Below, in pieces: positions 35,309 to 44,183 of a stretch of 64,000 nt of DNA (its first letter is position 1; each line of letters begins with the position of its first letter). A model generated the notes under the pieces. The model had not been told where the DNA came from. It worked only from the letters and a program-made list of their open reading frames with translations, and searched no databases. Source of the DNA: GCA-2725625 sp964574215 (GTDB taxonomy: Bacteria; Pseudomonadota; Alphaproteobacteria; Rhodospirillales; UBA2165). Location: positions 124,001 through 188,000 of the forward strand of contig CAZNLR010000001.1 of the NCBI GenBank assembly GCA_964574215.1. The letters run 5' to 3'. Both the position numbers and the translations under genes were made by a program.

Positions 35309-35419
35309 TACCAAATACGTTTGCTGGCGTAAAAAATATAGGTAACAACAAGCTGCAAACGTATGCACCTAAACTGAAAAAAAGAATTCGTAAATCCTTC
35401 TGGAACCGGAGAAGTGAAG

Positions 35420-37675
35420 ATGGGAAAGATCGAGAAATTTAATACAGTCACATGGTCGGCCGGCGCCGGTTGTCATGGCGGATGCGGCCAAACGCTGCAT
35501 GTCGAAGACGGCAAGATGGTTAAAATCGAAGGCGACGAGGGACATCCCTGGAATCAGGGTCGGTCCTGTCCGCGCGCCCTGGCCATGACCCAGTATATGT
35601 ATCACGAAGACCGCATCACGACGCCGCTCAGGCGCGTCGGTGAGCGGGGCTCCGGCAAATTTGAACCCATCTCCTGGGAAGAGGCCTTTGATCTCTGCGA
35701 AGAAGGTTTGCGCGACATCAGAGAACAGCACGGCGCCGAATCGATGATTTTCTGTCAGGGAACGGGCCGCGACATCGGTGGGCCGATTTCCTTCCTGGCC
35801 TATAGTTTCGGCAGTCCCAACTGGGTGCAGCTTGGCCTTTCCGGCCAGTCCTGCTACACGCCGCGTCTCGGCGCCATGAAGGCGACCATGGGCGATTTCG
35901 CCATCGCCGATTGCTCGCAATTCTCGGAAAAACGCTATGACGATCCGGAATGGAAGGTGCCGGAGTATATCCTGGTCTGGGGCAATAATCCGCCCAATGG
36001 CTGCCCGGATGGTTTCTACGGCCACTGGATCGTCGACTGCATGAAAAGGGGAGCCAAGATTCTGGCTGTTGATCCCCGCAACACCTGGATGACGTCCCGG
36101 GCTGAAGTCCATATGAAATTACGTCCCGGTACGGACGGCGCTTTGGCCATGGGCATGCTCAATGTCATTCTGGAAGAAGGGCTGGAAGATAAGGAATTCT
36201 GTGACAAGTGGGTCCATGGCATGGACAAACTGCGCGAACGGGCCAAGGAATACCCGGTGGAGAAAGTCGCCGAAATCACCGAAGTGCCGACCGATGACAT
36301 TATCGCCGCCGCCCGCGCCTACGCCAAAGCGGCGCAGGCCTCGGTGCAATGGGGTGTGCCGGTGGATATGTGCCCGGACGGCGTCGCCGTCGCCCACGCT
36401 ATTTCCTGCCTCTGGATTATTACGGGCAACATTGACAAGCCGGGCGGCCAGGTTCTGGCCAAGCCCTCCCATGGTGTCACCACCTATCCTTATTCGACGG
36501 AAGAACTGGTGGAACTTTACGGCCAGGATATGGTTGATCTGCTGAACGAAAAACGTATCGGCGCCAACGATTTTCCCATGGTCAAAGGCTTCCGCGGCTG
36601 GGCTCATCCCGACAAAGCGATCGAGCAGATCGTCACGGGCGATCCTTACGAAATTAAAGGCGCCTGGATCCAGACGTGCAATATACTGGGTGGCCAGGCG
36701 GCCCGCGCCGAATTGCATTATGAGAACTTGAAGAAGCTCGATTTCGTCGTGGTGGTGGATTTGTTCCACAATCCCACCTCCATGGCGTTAGCTGATATCG
36801 TGTTGCCCGCCGCCACTTTCCCGGAGAAAAATTCTTTCCGGTCTTGGTGGGCGCCGCTGGACATCATCAAAAAGCGCGTCCAGGTCGGTGAATGCAAGTC
36901 CGATTGGGAAATTAACTTCGAACTGGCCAAGCGCCTCAACCCCGAAGGGCTGCAACGCTACGGTACGGTGATGGACATTTTCAACGAACGTTTGGAAGCC
37001 GCCGGCACCACCTTCGACGAGATGGAAGCCAAGGGCGGCTGGGAAATGCCGCCGGAAGGTCCGTCTAAACCTTACAACCGCCATGAGCGCGGCCTGATGC
37101 GTATGGATGGCGAGCCCGGCTTCAACACGCCGACCGGCAAGGCGGAGGTCTACAGTAAGACCCTCGAGGCCTGGGGTCACGATCCGCTGCCCTATTACCG
37201 GGAACCGGAGCAAAGCGTCGTCAAAACGCCGGATCTGTTCGAGAAATATCCGCTGGTGATGATCACCGGCGCGCGTTCCAACATGTTCTTCCATTCAGAG
37301 CATCGCCAGATTCCCTGGCTGCGTGAAAAAGACCCGGTGCCCTATGTGGAGGTTCATCCCGACACGGCCAAGGAATACGACGTCTTCGACGGTGAGTGGG
37401 TCAATCTGGAAAACGACATGGGCCAGGTGAAGCGGAAAGTGCGCGTCACCGAAAAGGTCAAACCCCACCATGTTCACACCTTGCACGGCTGGTGGCTGCC
37501 CGAAGAGGACGGCGCGGAGCCGAGCCTGTTCGGTGTTTGGGATTACCAGATCAACAAGATCGTACCTGGACCGCAGGCGGCCGAGCACGGTTTCGGCGGC
37601 GGTCAGTACAAAACCACGCTCTGCAAGATCAGCAAGATAGAAGACGGCAGCGCCCATCCGGTGATGGGCGAGTAG
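35420..37675 (+). CDS. Molybdopterin oxidoreductase, acetylene-hydratase-like, paralog A
   Basis: This 751-residue bis-MGD Mo/W enzyme of the DMSO-reductase superfamily has no Tat signal, so it should be cytoplasmic. The N-terminal Fe-S motif has three cysteines, Cys18, Cys22 and Cys50 (GAGCHGGCG and GRSCPR), with no Cys at the usual first position. By alignment from memory with acetylene hydratase, Cys145 in GQSCYTPR is the metal ligand. The domain-IV segment LHGWWLPEEDGAEPSLFGVWDY is C-terminal. ATG 35420 is chosen over GTG 35414 because GGAG is 8 nt before it. It is followed by a close paralog and a ferredoxin. Reaction unknown; hydration, hydroxylation or dehydroxylation are candidates. 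Confidence 0.87.
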   Translation: MGKIEKFNTVTWSAGAGCHGGCGQTLHVEDGKMVKIEGDEGHPWNQGRSCPRALAMTQYMYHEDRITTPLRRVGERGSGKFEPISWEEAFDLCEEGLRDIREQHGAESMIFCQGTGRDIGGPISFLAYSFGSPNWVQLGLSGQSCYTPRLGAMKATMGDFAIADCSQFSEKRYDDPEWKVPEYILVWGNNPPNGCPDGFYGHWIVDCMKRGAKILAVDPRNTWMTSRAEVHMKLRPGTDGALAMGMLNVILEEGLEDKEFCDKWVHGMDKLRERAKEYPVEKVAEITEVPTDDIIAAARAYAKAAQASVQWGVPVDMCPDGVAVAHAISCLWIITGNIDKPGGQVLAKPSHGVTTYPYSTEELVELYGQDMVDLLNEKRIGANDFPMVKGFRGWAHPDKAIEQIVTGDPYEIKGAWIQTCNILGGQAARAELHYENLKKLDFVVVVDLFHNPTSMALADIVLPAATFPEKNSFRSWWAPLDIIKKRVQVGECKSDWEINFELAKRLNPEGLQRYGTVMDIFNERLEAAGTTFDEMEAKGGWEMPPEGPSKPYNRHERGLMRMDGEPGFNTPTGKAEVYSKTLEAWGHDPLPYYREPEQSVVKTPDLFEKYPLVMITGARSNMFFHSEHRQIPWLREKDPVPYVEVHPDTAKEYDVFDGEWVNLENDMGQVKRKVRVTEKVKPHHVHTLHGWWLPEEDGAEPSLFGVWDYQINKIVPGPQAAEHGFGGGQYKTTLCKISKIEDGSAHPVMGE

Positions 37676-37708
37676 CCGGTCTCACGAATAGAACTGAAGG
37701 AAATTGAT

Positions 37709-39943
37709 ATGGGTAATGTAGACGTTTATCCCACTGTGGCCTGGTCCGCGGGCGCCGGTTGCCACGGCGGTTGCGGTCAGATGCTGCACGTGGAAGATGG
37801 CAAGATGATCAAAATTGAGGGGGACGACGATCACCCCTTCAATCAGGGCCGCTCCTGCCCCCGTGTTCTGGCGCTGACCCAGTATATGTACCACGAAGAC
37901 CGTATCACCCAGCCCATGAAACGGGTGGGCGAACGGGGTTCGGGCAAGTTCGAGCCGATCTCTTGGGACGAAGCTTTCGATTTCTGCGAAGAACGCATGA
38001 ATGACATCAAGGAACAATATGGTCCCGAATCCATCGTCTTCGCGCAAGGCACGGGCCGGGATATCGGTGGGCCAATTTCCTTCTTGGCCTATTCCTATGG
38101 TAGCCCCAACTGGGTACAGCTGGGCCTTTCCGGCCAATCCTGTTATACGCCGCGCCTCGGCGCCATGAAGGCGGTGCAGGGGGATTTCGGCGTCGTCGAC
38201 TGTTCCCAGTTTCTGGAGAAACGCTACGAGGACCCGGAATGGGAAGCCCCTGAAGTGATCATCGTTTGGGGCCAGCATCCGCCCAACGGTTGTCCCGACG
38301 CCTTCTTCGGCCACTGGATCGTCGACTGCATGAAGCAGGGTTCAAAGATCATTTCCATGGACCCGCGCAACACCTGGATGACCGGTCGGTCGGAATATCA
38401 CCTGAAGCTCCGCCCCGGCACCGACGGCGCCATGGCGCTGGGCATGCTCAACGTCATTCTGGATGAAGACCTGGAAGACAAGGAATTCTGCGAAAAATAT
38501 GTCCACGGTATGGATGAACTGCGGGAACGGGCCAAGGAATACCCGGTGGAAAAGGTCTCCCAGATCACCGGCGTGCCGGCCGAGGACATCGCCGACGCCG
38601 CCCGCTATTTCGCCAACGCCAAGCGCGGCGCCATCCATTGGGGCGTTCCCATCGACATGTGCCCCGACGGCACCTCGGTTGCCCACGGCATCATCTGCCT
38701 CTGGGCCATTACCGGCAACATCGATATTCCCGGCGGTCAGGTTATCGCCCGGCCGTCCCATGAGGTCAGCTCGTACCCCTATTCGACGGAAGCCCTGGTG
38801 GATCTTTATGGCGAAGAGCTGGTCAAGACCTTGACCGAGAAGCGCATAGGCGCCGATGAATACAAGATGGTCAAAAACTTCCGCGGCTGGGCCCAGCCCG
38901 ACATGGTGATCGATCAAATCATGACCGGCGAGCCGTATCCCATCAAAGGCGCCTGGATCCAGACCGCCAATGTGTTGGGCGGCCAGGCGGCAAGGGCCAA
39001 CTTCCACTATGAAGCTCTCAAAAAGCTAGAGTTCGTGGCAGTGGTTGATCTCTTTCATAACCCGACCACCATGGCGCTGGCCGATATCGTGCTGCCGTCC
39101 TCCACCTTCCCGGAAAAGGACAGCTTCCGCTCCTGGTGGGCGCCGCTCTCGATCATCAAGAAGCGGGTTCAGGTGGGTGAATGTAAAACTGACTGGGACA
39201 TCAATTTCGAGCTCGCCAAACGATTCAATCCGGAAGGCACCCAGCGATGGGGCACGCCGGAGGAATATTTCAACGAGCGCCTGGCGCCGTCCGGCAAGAC
39301 CTTCAAGGAGATGGAAGAAGCCGGCGGCTGGCTGATGCCGGAAGACGGTCCCGCCAAACCCTATCGCCGCCATGAACGCGGATTGTTGCGTCAGGACGGT
39401 GAGCCCGGTTTCAACACCAAGACGGGCAAGATCGAGGTCTACTGCACAGCTTATGAGGACTGGGATCTGGATCCGCTGCCCTTCTATACGGAGCCGCCCC
39501 AGAGCCCGCTCTCGACGCCGGACCTGCATGAGAAATACCCGTTGATCATGATAACCGGTGCCCGCTCGCAGCTATTCTTCCACTCGGAGCTCCGCGGTAT
39601 TCCGTGGCTGCGGGAGAAAGAACCCGATCCCCTGGTGGAAATCCATCCCGAGACCGCCGCCGAGTACGGCGTCTATGACGGCGAATGGATTTATCTCAAA
39701 AACGATCTCGGCAAGGTTAAGCGCAAGGCCTGGATCACCGAACGGGTCAAACCCACCGAAATCCAAACCCTGCACGGCTGGTGGATGCCGGAACAGGAGG
39801 GTGCCGAGCCCAATCTGTTCGGTGTGTGGGATTACCAGATCAACCAACTCGTACCCGGGCCTCAGGAAAGTCAATCCGGTTTCGGCGGCGGACAGTACAA
39901 GACCACTTTGGTCACATTAGAGAAAATTGAGGAAGGAGCCTAA
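37709..39943 (+). CDS. Molybdopterin oxidoreductase, acetylene-hydratase-like, paralog B
   Basis: This 744-residue protein is a tandem paralog of the protein at 35420-37675, collinear through its length and identical at most positions by eye. It keeps Cys18, Cys22 and Cys50 of the Fe-S motif and the putative metal ligand Cys145, so both copies look catalytically competent. It differs around the second half of the substrate pocket and in the C-terminal tail, which lacks the last dozen residues of paralog A. The gene starts 33 nt after paralog A with GAAGGAAA before the ATG. The ferredoxin gene follows after 2 nt. A heterodimer, or two isozymes sharing a redox partner, is possible. Confidence 0.87.
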   Translation: MGNVDVYPTVAWSAGAGCHGGCGQMLHVEDGKMIKIEGDDDHPFNQGRSCPRVLALTQYMYHEDRITQPMKRVGERGSGKFEPISWDEAFDFCEERMNDIKEQYGPESIVFAQGTGRDIGGPISFLAYSYGSPNWVQLGLSGQSCYTPRLGAMKAVQGDFGVVDCSQFLEKRYEDPEWEAPEVIIVWGQHPPNGCPDAFFGHWIVDCMKQGSKIISMDPRNTWMTGRSEYHLKLRPGTDGAMALGMLNVILDEDLEDKEFCEKYVHGMDELRERAKEYPVEKVSQITGVPAEDIADAARYFANAKRGAIHWGVPIDMCPDGTSVAHGIICLWAITGNIDIPGGQVIARPSHEVSSYPYSTEALVDLYGEELVKTLTEKRIGADEYKMVKNFRGWAQPDMVIDQIMTGEPYPIKGAWIQTANVLGGQAARANFHYEALKKLEFVAVVDLFHNPTTMALADIVLPSSTFPEKDSFRSWWAPLSIIKKRVQVGECKTDWDINFELAKRFNPEGTQRWGTPEEYFNERLAPSGKTFKEMEEAGGWLMPEDGPAKPYRRHERGLLRQDGEPGFNTKTGKIEVYCTAYEDWDLDPLPFYTEPPQSPLSTPDLHEKYPLIMITGARSQLFFHSELRGIPWLREKEPDPLVEIHPETAAEYGVYDGEWIYLKNDLGKVKRKAWITERVKPTEIQTLHGWWMPEQEGAEPNLFGVWDYQINQLVPGPQESQSGFGGGQYKTTLVTLEKIEEGA

Positions 39944-39945
39944 TC

Positions 39946-40284
39946 ATGGCCAAATATGGAATGCTCATCGATTATGATTACTGCACGGGCTGCCACACCT
40001 GCGAAGTGGCGTGCCAGCAGGAGAACAGCTACCCCGTGGGCAAAAACGGTATCCGGGTGACGGAACACGAATACGACACCGGTGAAAAAATCAAGATCGA
40101 CTACATGCCTTACCTGACTGATCTTTGTAACCTCTGCATGCACCGCCATGCGGAGGGTCAGAAACCGGCCTGCGTCAAACACTGCCAGTCGGCCTGCATG
40201 GAGTTCGGCCCTACCGAAGAACTGGCCGCCAAAATGGCCGACAAATCCAAAGTGGTGCTCTACACGGTGGCGCCCGGCCAGTAG
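39946..40284 (+). CDS. Small 4Fe-4S ferredoxin subunit
   Basis: This 112-residue iron-sulfur protein related to the NrfC/DmsB electron-transfer family is shortened to about two clusters. The first cysteine set is CTGCHTCEVAC (residues 13-23); the second is CNLC with ACVKHC after it, plus one extra Cys in QSACMEFG. No signal peptide is seen. It starts 2 nt after the stop of molybdopterin paralog B and is certainly in the same operon. It probably passes electrons to or from one or both catalytic subunits. A hairpin follows, closing the operon. Confidence 0.87.
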   Translation: MAKYGMLIDYDYCTGCHTCEVACQQENSYPVGKNGIRVTEHEYDTGEKIKIDYMPYLTDLCNLCMHRHAEGQKPACVKHCQSACMEFGPTEELAAKMADKSKVVLYTVAPGQ

Positions 40285-40303
40285 AGTTCAATTAAACTCG
40301 CCC

Positions 40304-40341
40304 AAAAAGGGGACATGTACTTGTTACGTGTCCCCTTTTTT
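40304..40341 (+). terminator. Long A-T flanked hairpin (AAAAAGGGGACA...TGTCCCCTTTTTT)
   Basis: Arms AAAAAGGGGACATGTA and TTACGTGTCCCCTTTTT pair almost fully around a 4-6 nt loop and end in six T residues, 20 nt after the ferredoxin stop. It works on paper as a strong terminator for the molybdopterin operon. Its form, a GGGGACA palindrome with A/T ends, also resembles interspersed REP-like palindromes, so it may be a terminator derived from such an element. Confidence 0.75.
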
Positions 40342-40354
40342 CGGACTATGGTCC

Positions 40355-41962
40355 ATGACCAGAAATCGGGATTTTGATTACGTCATCGTGGGCGCCGGAT
40401 CGGCGGGTTGTGTGCTGGCCAACCGGCTGAGCGAAGATCCGGACGTTTCGGTTCTGGTGTTGGAGGCGGGCGGACCCGACCGCCATCCCTTTATTAAAAT
40501 TCCCCTCATGTGGGGCAAGCTGGTGCAGGACCGGACAGTGGACTGGGACTACGATTCCGGTCCCGAACCCCATGTCGACAATCGCATGATCGAATGCGCC
40601 AGGGGCAAAGTGCTGGGCGGTTCGTCCTCCGTCAATGCCATGACCTATGTCAGGGGCAACGCGGGCGACTACGACCGGTGGGCGGCCAATGGCCTATCCG
40701 GCTGGGACTACGAAAGCGTTCTGCCGTACTTTAAAAAGGCCGAGAACTGGCAGGACGGCGGTGACGATTACCGGGGGCAGGGCGGGCCCTTGAATGTGGA
40801 ACGGGCCGGTTTCGGCGATCCTCTTATCGACGCCTATTTGCAGGCAGGTGTTAGCGCCGGCTATCCCGAGACCCCAGATTATAACGGCGCCCATCAGGAG
40901 GGGTTCAGTCCCGCCCAGCAGACCACCCGCAACGGTCGGCGGGAAAGTTGCGCGACAGCCTATCTGCACCCGGCGCTGGCCCGACCCAACCTGACCGCCG
41001 AGACCCATGCCCTGGCGACATCGGTTCTGTTCGAGGGCGACCGGGCCGTCGGTGTCGCCTACCAACAGAGCGGTCAACAGCACGAGGTGCGGGCCGCCCG
41101 CGAGGTGATTCTCTCTGGCGGCGTCATCAATTCGCCCCAACTTCTCATGCTGTCGGGGATCGGCCCGGCCGATCATTTGCAAGAACACGATATCGAAGTG
41201 CGCATCAATGCGCCGGGGGCGGGTCAAAACCTGCAAGACCATATCGCCGCCGGGGTCCATTTTCAGCGGATCGGGCGCGGCCCCTTCGTGGAGCAGATGC
41301 GCCTGGACCGGGTGCTGATGGACCTGCCCCTGGCTTATTTTTTCGGGCGCGGCCGGGCGACCCAGTTTCCCCTGGGCCACATAGCCTATTTCAAGCTCGA
41401 TCCGTCCCACGCCGTGCCGGATATTCAGCTCTTGTTCGGCGCCGGGCCTCTCGACGCTTATCCCTGGTTTCCTGGCATCAGAAAGCCGTTCCCCAACGCC
41501 TTCGGCTGCCGGGCCGTACTGCTCCATCCCAAAAGCCGGGGCGAGGTGACGCTGACCTCCGATGATCCCGGAAAGCCGGTCCGCATTGTGCAGAACTTTT
41601 TCGCTGAGCCGGAGGATAGGGCGGACCTCCGCGACGCCCTCAAACGGGTCCGGGATATTCTGCGCCAACCCGCGCTCGAACCCTACCGGGGGCTCGAGCT
41701 CGGTCCCGGCGAGGGCGTCGACAGCGAAGCTGACCTCGACGCCTTTATCCGCCGTACCTGTATCACCGTGCACCATCCCCTCGGCACCTGCCGCATGGGC
41801 GAGGACGACGCATCGGTGGTGGACGGCGCGCTAAGGGTGCGGGGCGTCGAGGGGCTGAGAGTGGTCGACGCCTCGGTGATGCCCGACCCGGTCAGCGGCA
41901 ACATCAACGCCGCCGTCATCATGATCGCCGAAAAAGCAGCGGATATGATTAGGGGCGGCTGA
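40355..41962 (+). CDS. GMC-family FAD-dependent oxidoreductase (choline dehydrogenase-like)
   Basis: This 535-residue glucose-methanol-choline oxidoreductase oxidises an alcohol with FAD. The FAD-binding motif VIVGAGSAGCVLANRLS is near residue 10, GMC signature 1 is GKVLGGSSSVNAMTYVRGN, and signature 2 is SGGVINSPQLLMLSGIGP. The C-terminal HHPLGTCRMG with the catalytic His and the NINAAVIMIAEKAADMI segment are present. The frame extends back to 40148 through the ferredoxin end and the hairpin; ATG 40355, just after the hairpin, is the natural start. No signal peptide. It lies directly after the molybdopterin operon, probably as a separate transcript. Confidence 0.9.
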   Translation: MTRNRDFDYVIVGAGSAGCVLANRLSEDPDVSVLVLEAGGPDRHPFIKIPLMWGKLVQDRTVDWDYDSGPEPHVDNRMIECARGKVLGGSSSVNAMTYVRGNAGDYDRWAANGLSGWDYESVLPYFKKAENWQDGGDDYRGQGGPLNVERAGFGDPLIDAYLQAGVSAGYPETPDYNGAHQEGFSPAQQTTRNGRRESCATAYLHPALARPNLTAETHALATSVLFEGDRAVGVAYQQSGQQHEVRAAREVILSGGVINSPQLLMLSGIGPADHLQEHDIEVRINAPGAGQNLQDHIAAGVHFQRIGRGPFVEQMRLDRVLMDLPLAYFFGRGRATQFPLGHIAYFKLDPSHAVPDIQLLFGAGPLDAYPWFPGIRKPFPNAFGCRAVLLHPKSRGEVTLTSDDPGKPVRIVQNFFAEPEDRADLRDALKRVRDILRQPALEPYRGLELGPGEGVDSEADLDAFIRRTCITVHHPLGTCRMGEDDASVVDGALRVRGVEGLRVVDASVMPDPVSGNINAAVIMIAEKAADMIRGG

Positions 41963-41974
41963 CGAAGCGACAGC

Positions 41975-42703
41975 TTAGTTCACGAACTGCTGGAGGTACG
42001 CGTCGGTGAGGCGTTGGGTCGTGCCGTCCTGGCGCATGTTTTTCAGCACCCGGTCGACGGCGGGAATCATTTTTTCGTGGTTCTTGTGCAGCAGGTGGTA
42101 AAGCGGTACTCGCTTGAGTGGGGGATCGAGAACGTGGACGCCTTTGATCTCGTTTTTCTGGATGGCGCGCAGGATGTCCATGCGGCTTAGGATCAGAATG
42201 TCCACCCTGCCGTGTTTGAGGACGCGCAGGGCGGCAGCGATATCGTTGGTGAAGACATGATCCTGATCTCTCACTCGTCTCTGGATCGATTTAAATCCCA
42301 ACACCGTCACCACCGAATATTTTTTCACGTCCCGCCAGCCGGTGATTTTCAGGTCCGGGTTGGTCGCCGCCGCAACCTGGTTCAGATAGAGGACGGGTTC
42401 GGGAACCAGACGCAGATTGGCGTATTTCTTGAGCACGAATTTAAGGCGGACGACTTCACCCGCCGAATGCCCACTGTCGGCGTCATGGATGGCTCTTAAA
42501 CCCGGCAGCCCTTTCACGTTAATATGTATGCCCAAGCGCCGGTAGGCTTCGGCCAGTATCCTACCGCCCAGATTGCCGCCCTCGGATTTGGCCGTCGTGG
42601 TGAAGGTCAGCGTCTCCGCCGCCCGGAGCGGTGAACCTATGACCAGCGCCGCAACCATAACGGCGGCAGCCAGACATCGTTTGACCCGGACCGGTGCGAA
42701 CAA
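41975..42703 (-). CDS. Orphan periplasmic solute-binding-like protein (SBP_bac_3 type)
   Basis: This 242-residue secreted protein has a signal peptide (cleavage after RAA near residue 28) and the fold of small amino-acid-type binding proteins. Recognisable segments are SEGGNLGGRILAEAYRRLGI, GEVVRLKFVLKKYANLRLVPEP and RVPLYHLLHKNHEKMIP. It is clearly homologous along its whole length to the protein at 56530-57276. It starts with TTG 42703, 7-8 nt after GGGAGG; an ATG inside that region is out of frame. There is no permease or ATPase gene nearby, so it may be a sensor partner or share another system. Ligand unknown. Confidence 0.75.
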   Translation of the reverse strand: MFAPVRVKRCLAAAVMVAALVIGSPLRAAETLTFTTTAKSEGGNLGGRILAEAYRRLGIHINVKGLPGLRAIHDADSGHSAGEVVRLKFVLKKYANLRLVPEPVLYLNQVAAATNPDLKITGWRDVKKYSVVTVLGFKSIQRRVRDQDHVFTNDIAAALRVLKHGRVDILILSRMDILRAIQKNEIKGVHVLDPPLKRVPLYHLLHKNHEKMIPAVDRVLKNMRQDGTTQRLTDAYLQQFVN

Positions 42704-42810
42704 CGAAACATCCTCCCAATTGCCGTATAGTCTATCATTGAACGGGCATGGATTGGCAAATGTTCGCTGGAAATTATCCGCAGACGACGGTCGGTGGTGT
42801 GGGAAGCGCT

Positions 42811-43500
42811 CTAGGTTGAACTCACCTCAACCACCACGCCCAGATGATCAGTAAGTTGACCAAGTGAACTTTCCTTATCGATGAGGGTGATGTTGTTGAC
42901 GCGGAGGCCGGGATCAACCGCCACATGATCAATCAGCTTGGGGTGGAAGCCGGTGGTGACGATGTCGTAGCCGGCCAAGGTATCGGTGAGAGCATCCGCT
43001 ACCCGATGAGGCTCCCGGTCCCGGGGCAGGCGCTGATTGAAATCGCCGACGATGACGTCCGGCTTTAAGCGTCGGAGGACCGGCTTGAGGGTGGCCAGAT
43101 AGTCTTCATGCACCTGCCAGACTTTTTTATTTTTCTGCCCCGTCGCCACATGGGCATGAGACCAGGGTATGCAGACGCCCATAATCCGCCAGCTTTGGTT
43201 CTCGACAGTGGTCATCCCAAAAACGAACCGCCCGCTCGGCAGCTTTTTGCTGCCGATTGACGAAAAGGTCTCCCACTTACCTCGGCTCCAGAGCGACACC
43301 TTCCGCCGTCCCGGCGTGATCTTATAGCCGTAGTCCTCATCCGCATGAATCCAGTGCCCGCCACTGAGTCCTCGGTCTGTCGACGATTCCGTCAAACAAA
43401 TCACGTCGGCTCCGGCACCGATGATCCGGCGTTTGAGTTCCGGCCCTTTTGGCGATGTCCCAAGCCCCCTCCACGCCACGTTCCAGTTCAGCAGTTTCAT
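42811..43500 (-). CDS. Endonuclease/exonuclease/phosphatase-family protein
   Basis: This 229-residue protein has the EEP (DNase I/exonuclease III-like) fold. The motifs run in order: LLNWNVAWRG at the start, ICLTESST with the metal-binding Glu near residue 38, VIVGDFNQR near residue 150, LIDHVAVDP near 190 and TDHLGVVVEV at the end. The full catalytic set is therefore present. No signal peptide is seen. The substrate could be DNA, RNA or a phospholipid-like phosphodiester. It lies 31 nt downstream of the DUF411 gene on the same strand. Confidence 0.82.
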   Translation of the reverse strand: MKLLNWNVAWRGLGTSPKGPELKRRIIGAGADVICLTESSTDRGLSGGHWIHADEDYGYKITPGRRKVSLWSRGKWETFSSIGSKKLPSGRFVFGMTTVENQSWRIMGVCIPWSHAHVATGQKNKKVWQVHEDYLATLKPVLRRLKPDVIVGDFNQRLPRDREPHRVADALTDTLAGYDIVTTGFHPKLIDHVAVDPGLRVNNITLIDKESSLGQLTDHLGVVVEVSST

Positions 43501-43531
43501 GGGGAGAGGGTATGATAGGAAAAAGGCCGCC

Positions 43532-44080
43532 TCAATAGGAAGCGAAGACCGCCGATTGTTTTTTCGCGTTGAAGGCGTAGACGTTATAGGATTCCCGGTC
43601 CGGACCCTCCATGCCGGGCGATCCCATGGGCATGCCGGGAACGGCCAATCCCTTGATCGGCGGCTGACTGTTTAACATTCTGACAATGCTGTCAGCCGGA
43701 ACGTGACCCTCGATGACATAGTTGTCGACTAACGCCGTGTGGCAGGATTGCAGGTCATAAGGCACGCCGGCCCGGCTTTTGACCGGATCAACGTCGTCAA
43801 CATTATGGACCGATACGCGAAAGCCATGCCGGCGGAGATGGCTGACCCACTTGCCGCAACAGCCGCAGGAAGGCGATTTATAAACGACAACGTCCGACGC
43901 CTGCGCCTGACCGCCGCCAAACAGATAGGAATAGGACACAATGCCGACGGCGGCGAGCGACACAGCGCCCAAGGACGCCAACACGCCTCTCCGGCTGAAC
44001 GGTTTTTGGGCGGGAGAGTCACCGGCGGCAGCTGCTTTATTTTTGCGCCGTCGTTTCAACGATGGGCGGCTTTTCGGCAT
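43532..44080 (-). CDS. DUF411-family metal-binding protein with Tat-like signal
   Basis: This 182-residue exported protein has an N-terminal twin-arginine motif (SRRGVLASLG, about residues 29-38) before a hydrophobic helix, suggesting Tat export. The mature DUF411 region begins VVVYKSPSCGCCGKWVSHL; its CGCC cluster and later Cys/His (SCHTALVDNYVIEGHVP) suit copper or another soft metal. MPMGSPGME in the tail is Met-rich, again typical of copper handling. DUF411 proteins are often found with copper resistance genes, but none is visible here. Confidence 0.82.
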   Translation of the reverse strand: MPKSRPSLKRRRKNKAAAAGDSPAQKPFSRRGVLASLGAVSLAAVGIVSYSYLFGGGQAQASDVVVYKSPSCGCCGKWVSHLRRHGFRVSVHNVDDVDPVKSRAGVPYDLQSCHTALVDNYVIEGHVPADSIVRMLNSQPPIKGLAVPGMPMGSPGMEGPDRESYNVYAFNAKKQSAVFASY

Positions 44081-44183
44081 AACACATTCCTCATTCGTAA
44101 AGCACCCACAAAGACTACTCGGTTAGGCGCCTAAGTTCATTGATGTGGGTCATATGGGATGGGTCAACGGACATATGAAAAGG

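Noticed and set aside
35420..39943. Assignment of the tandem molybdoenzymes as acetylene hydratase
   Set aside because: The overall fold and the metal-ligand Cys agree, but the catalytic Asp after the second cluster Cys is His here and the first cluster Cys is missing.
40694..41776. 360-codon minus-strand frame opposite the GMC oxidoreductase
   Set aside because: The plus-strand gene carries every GMC motif; the antisense frame has none of any family.
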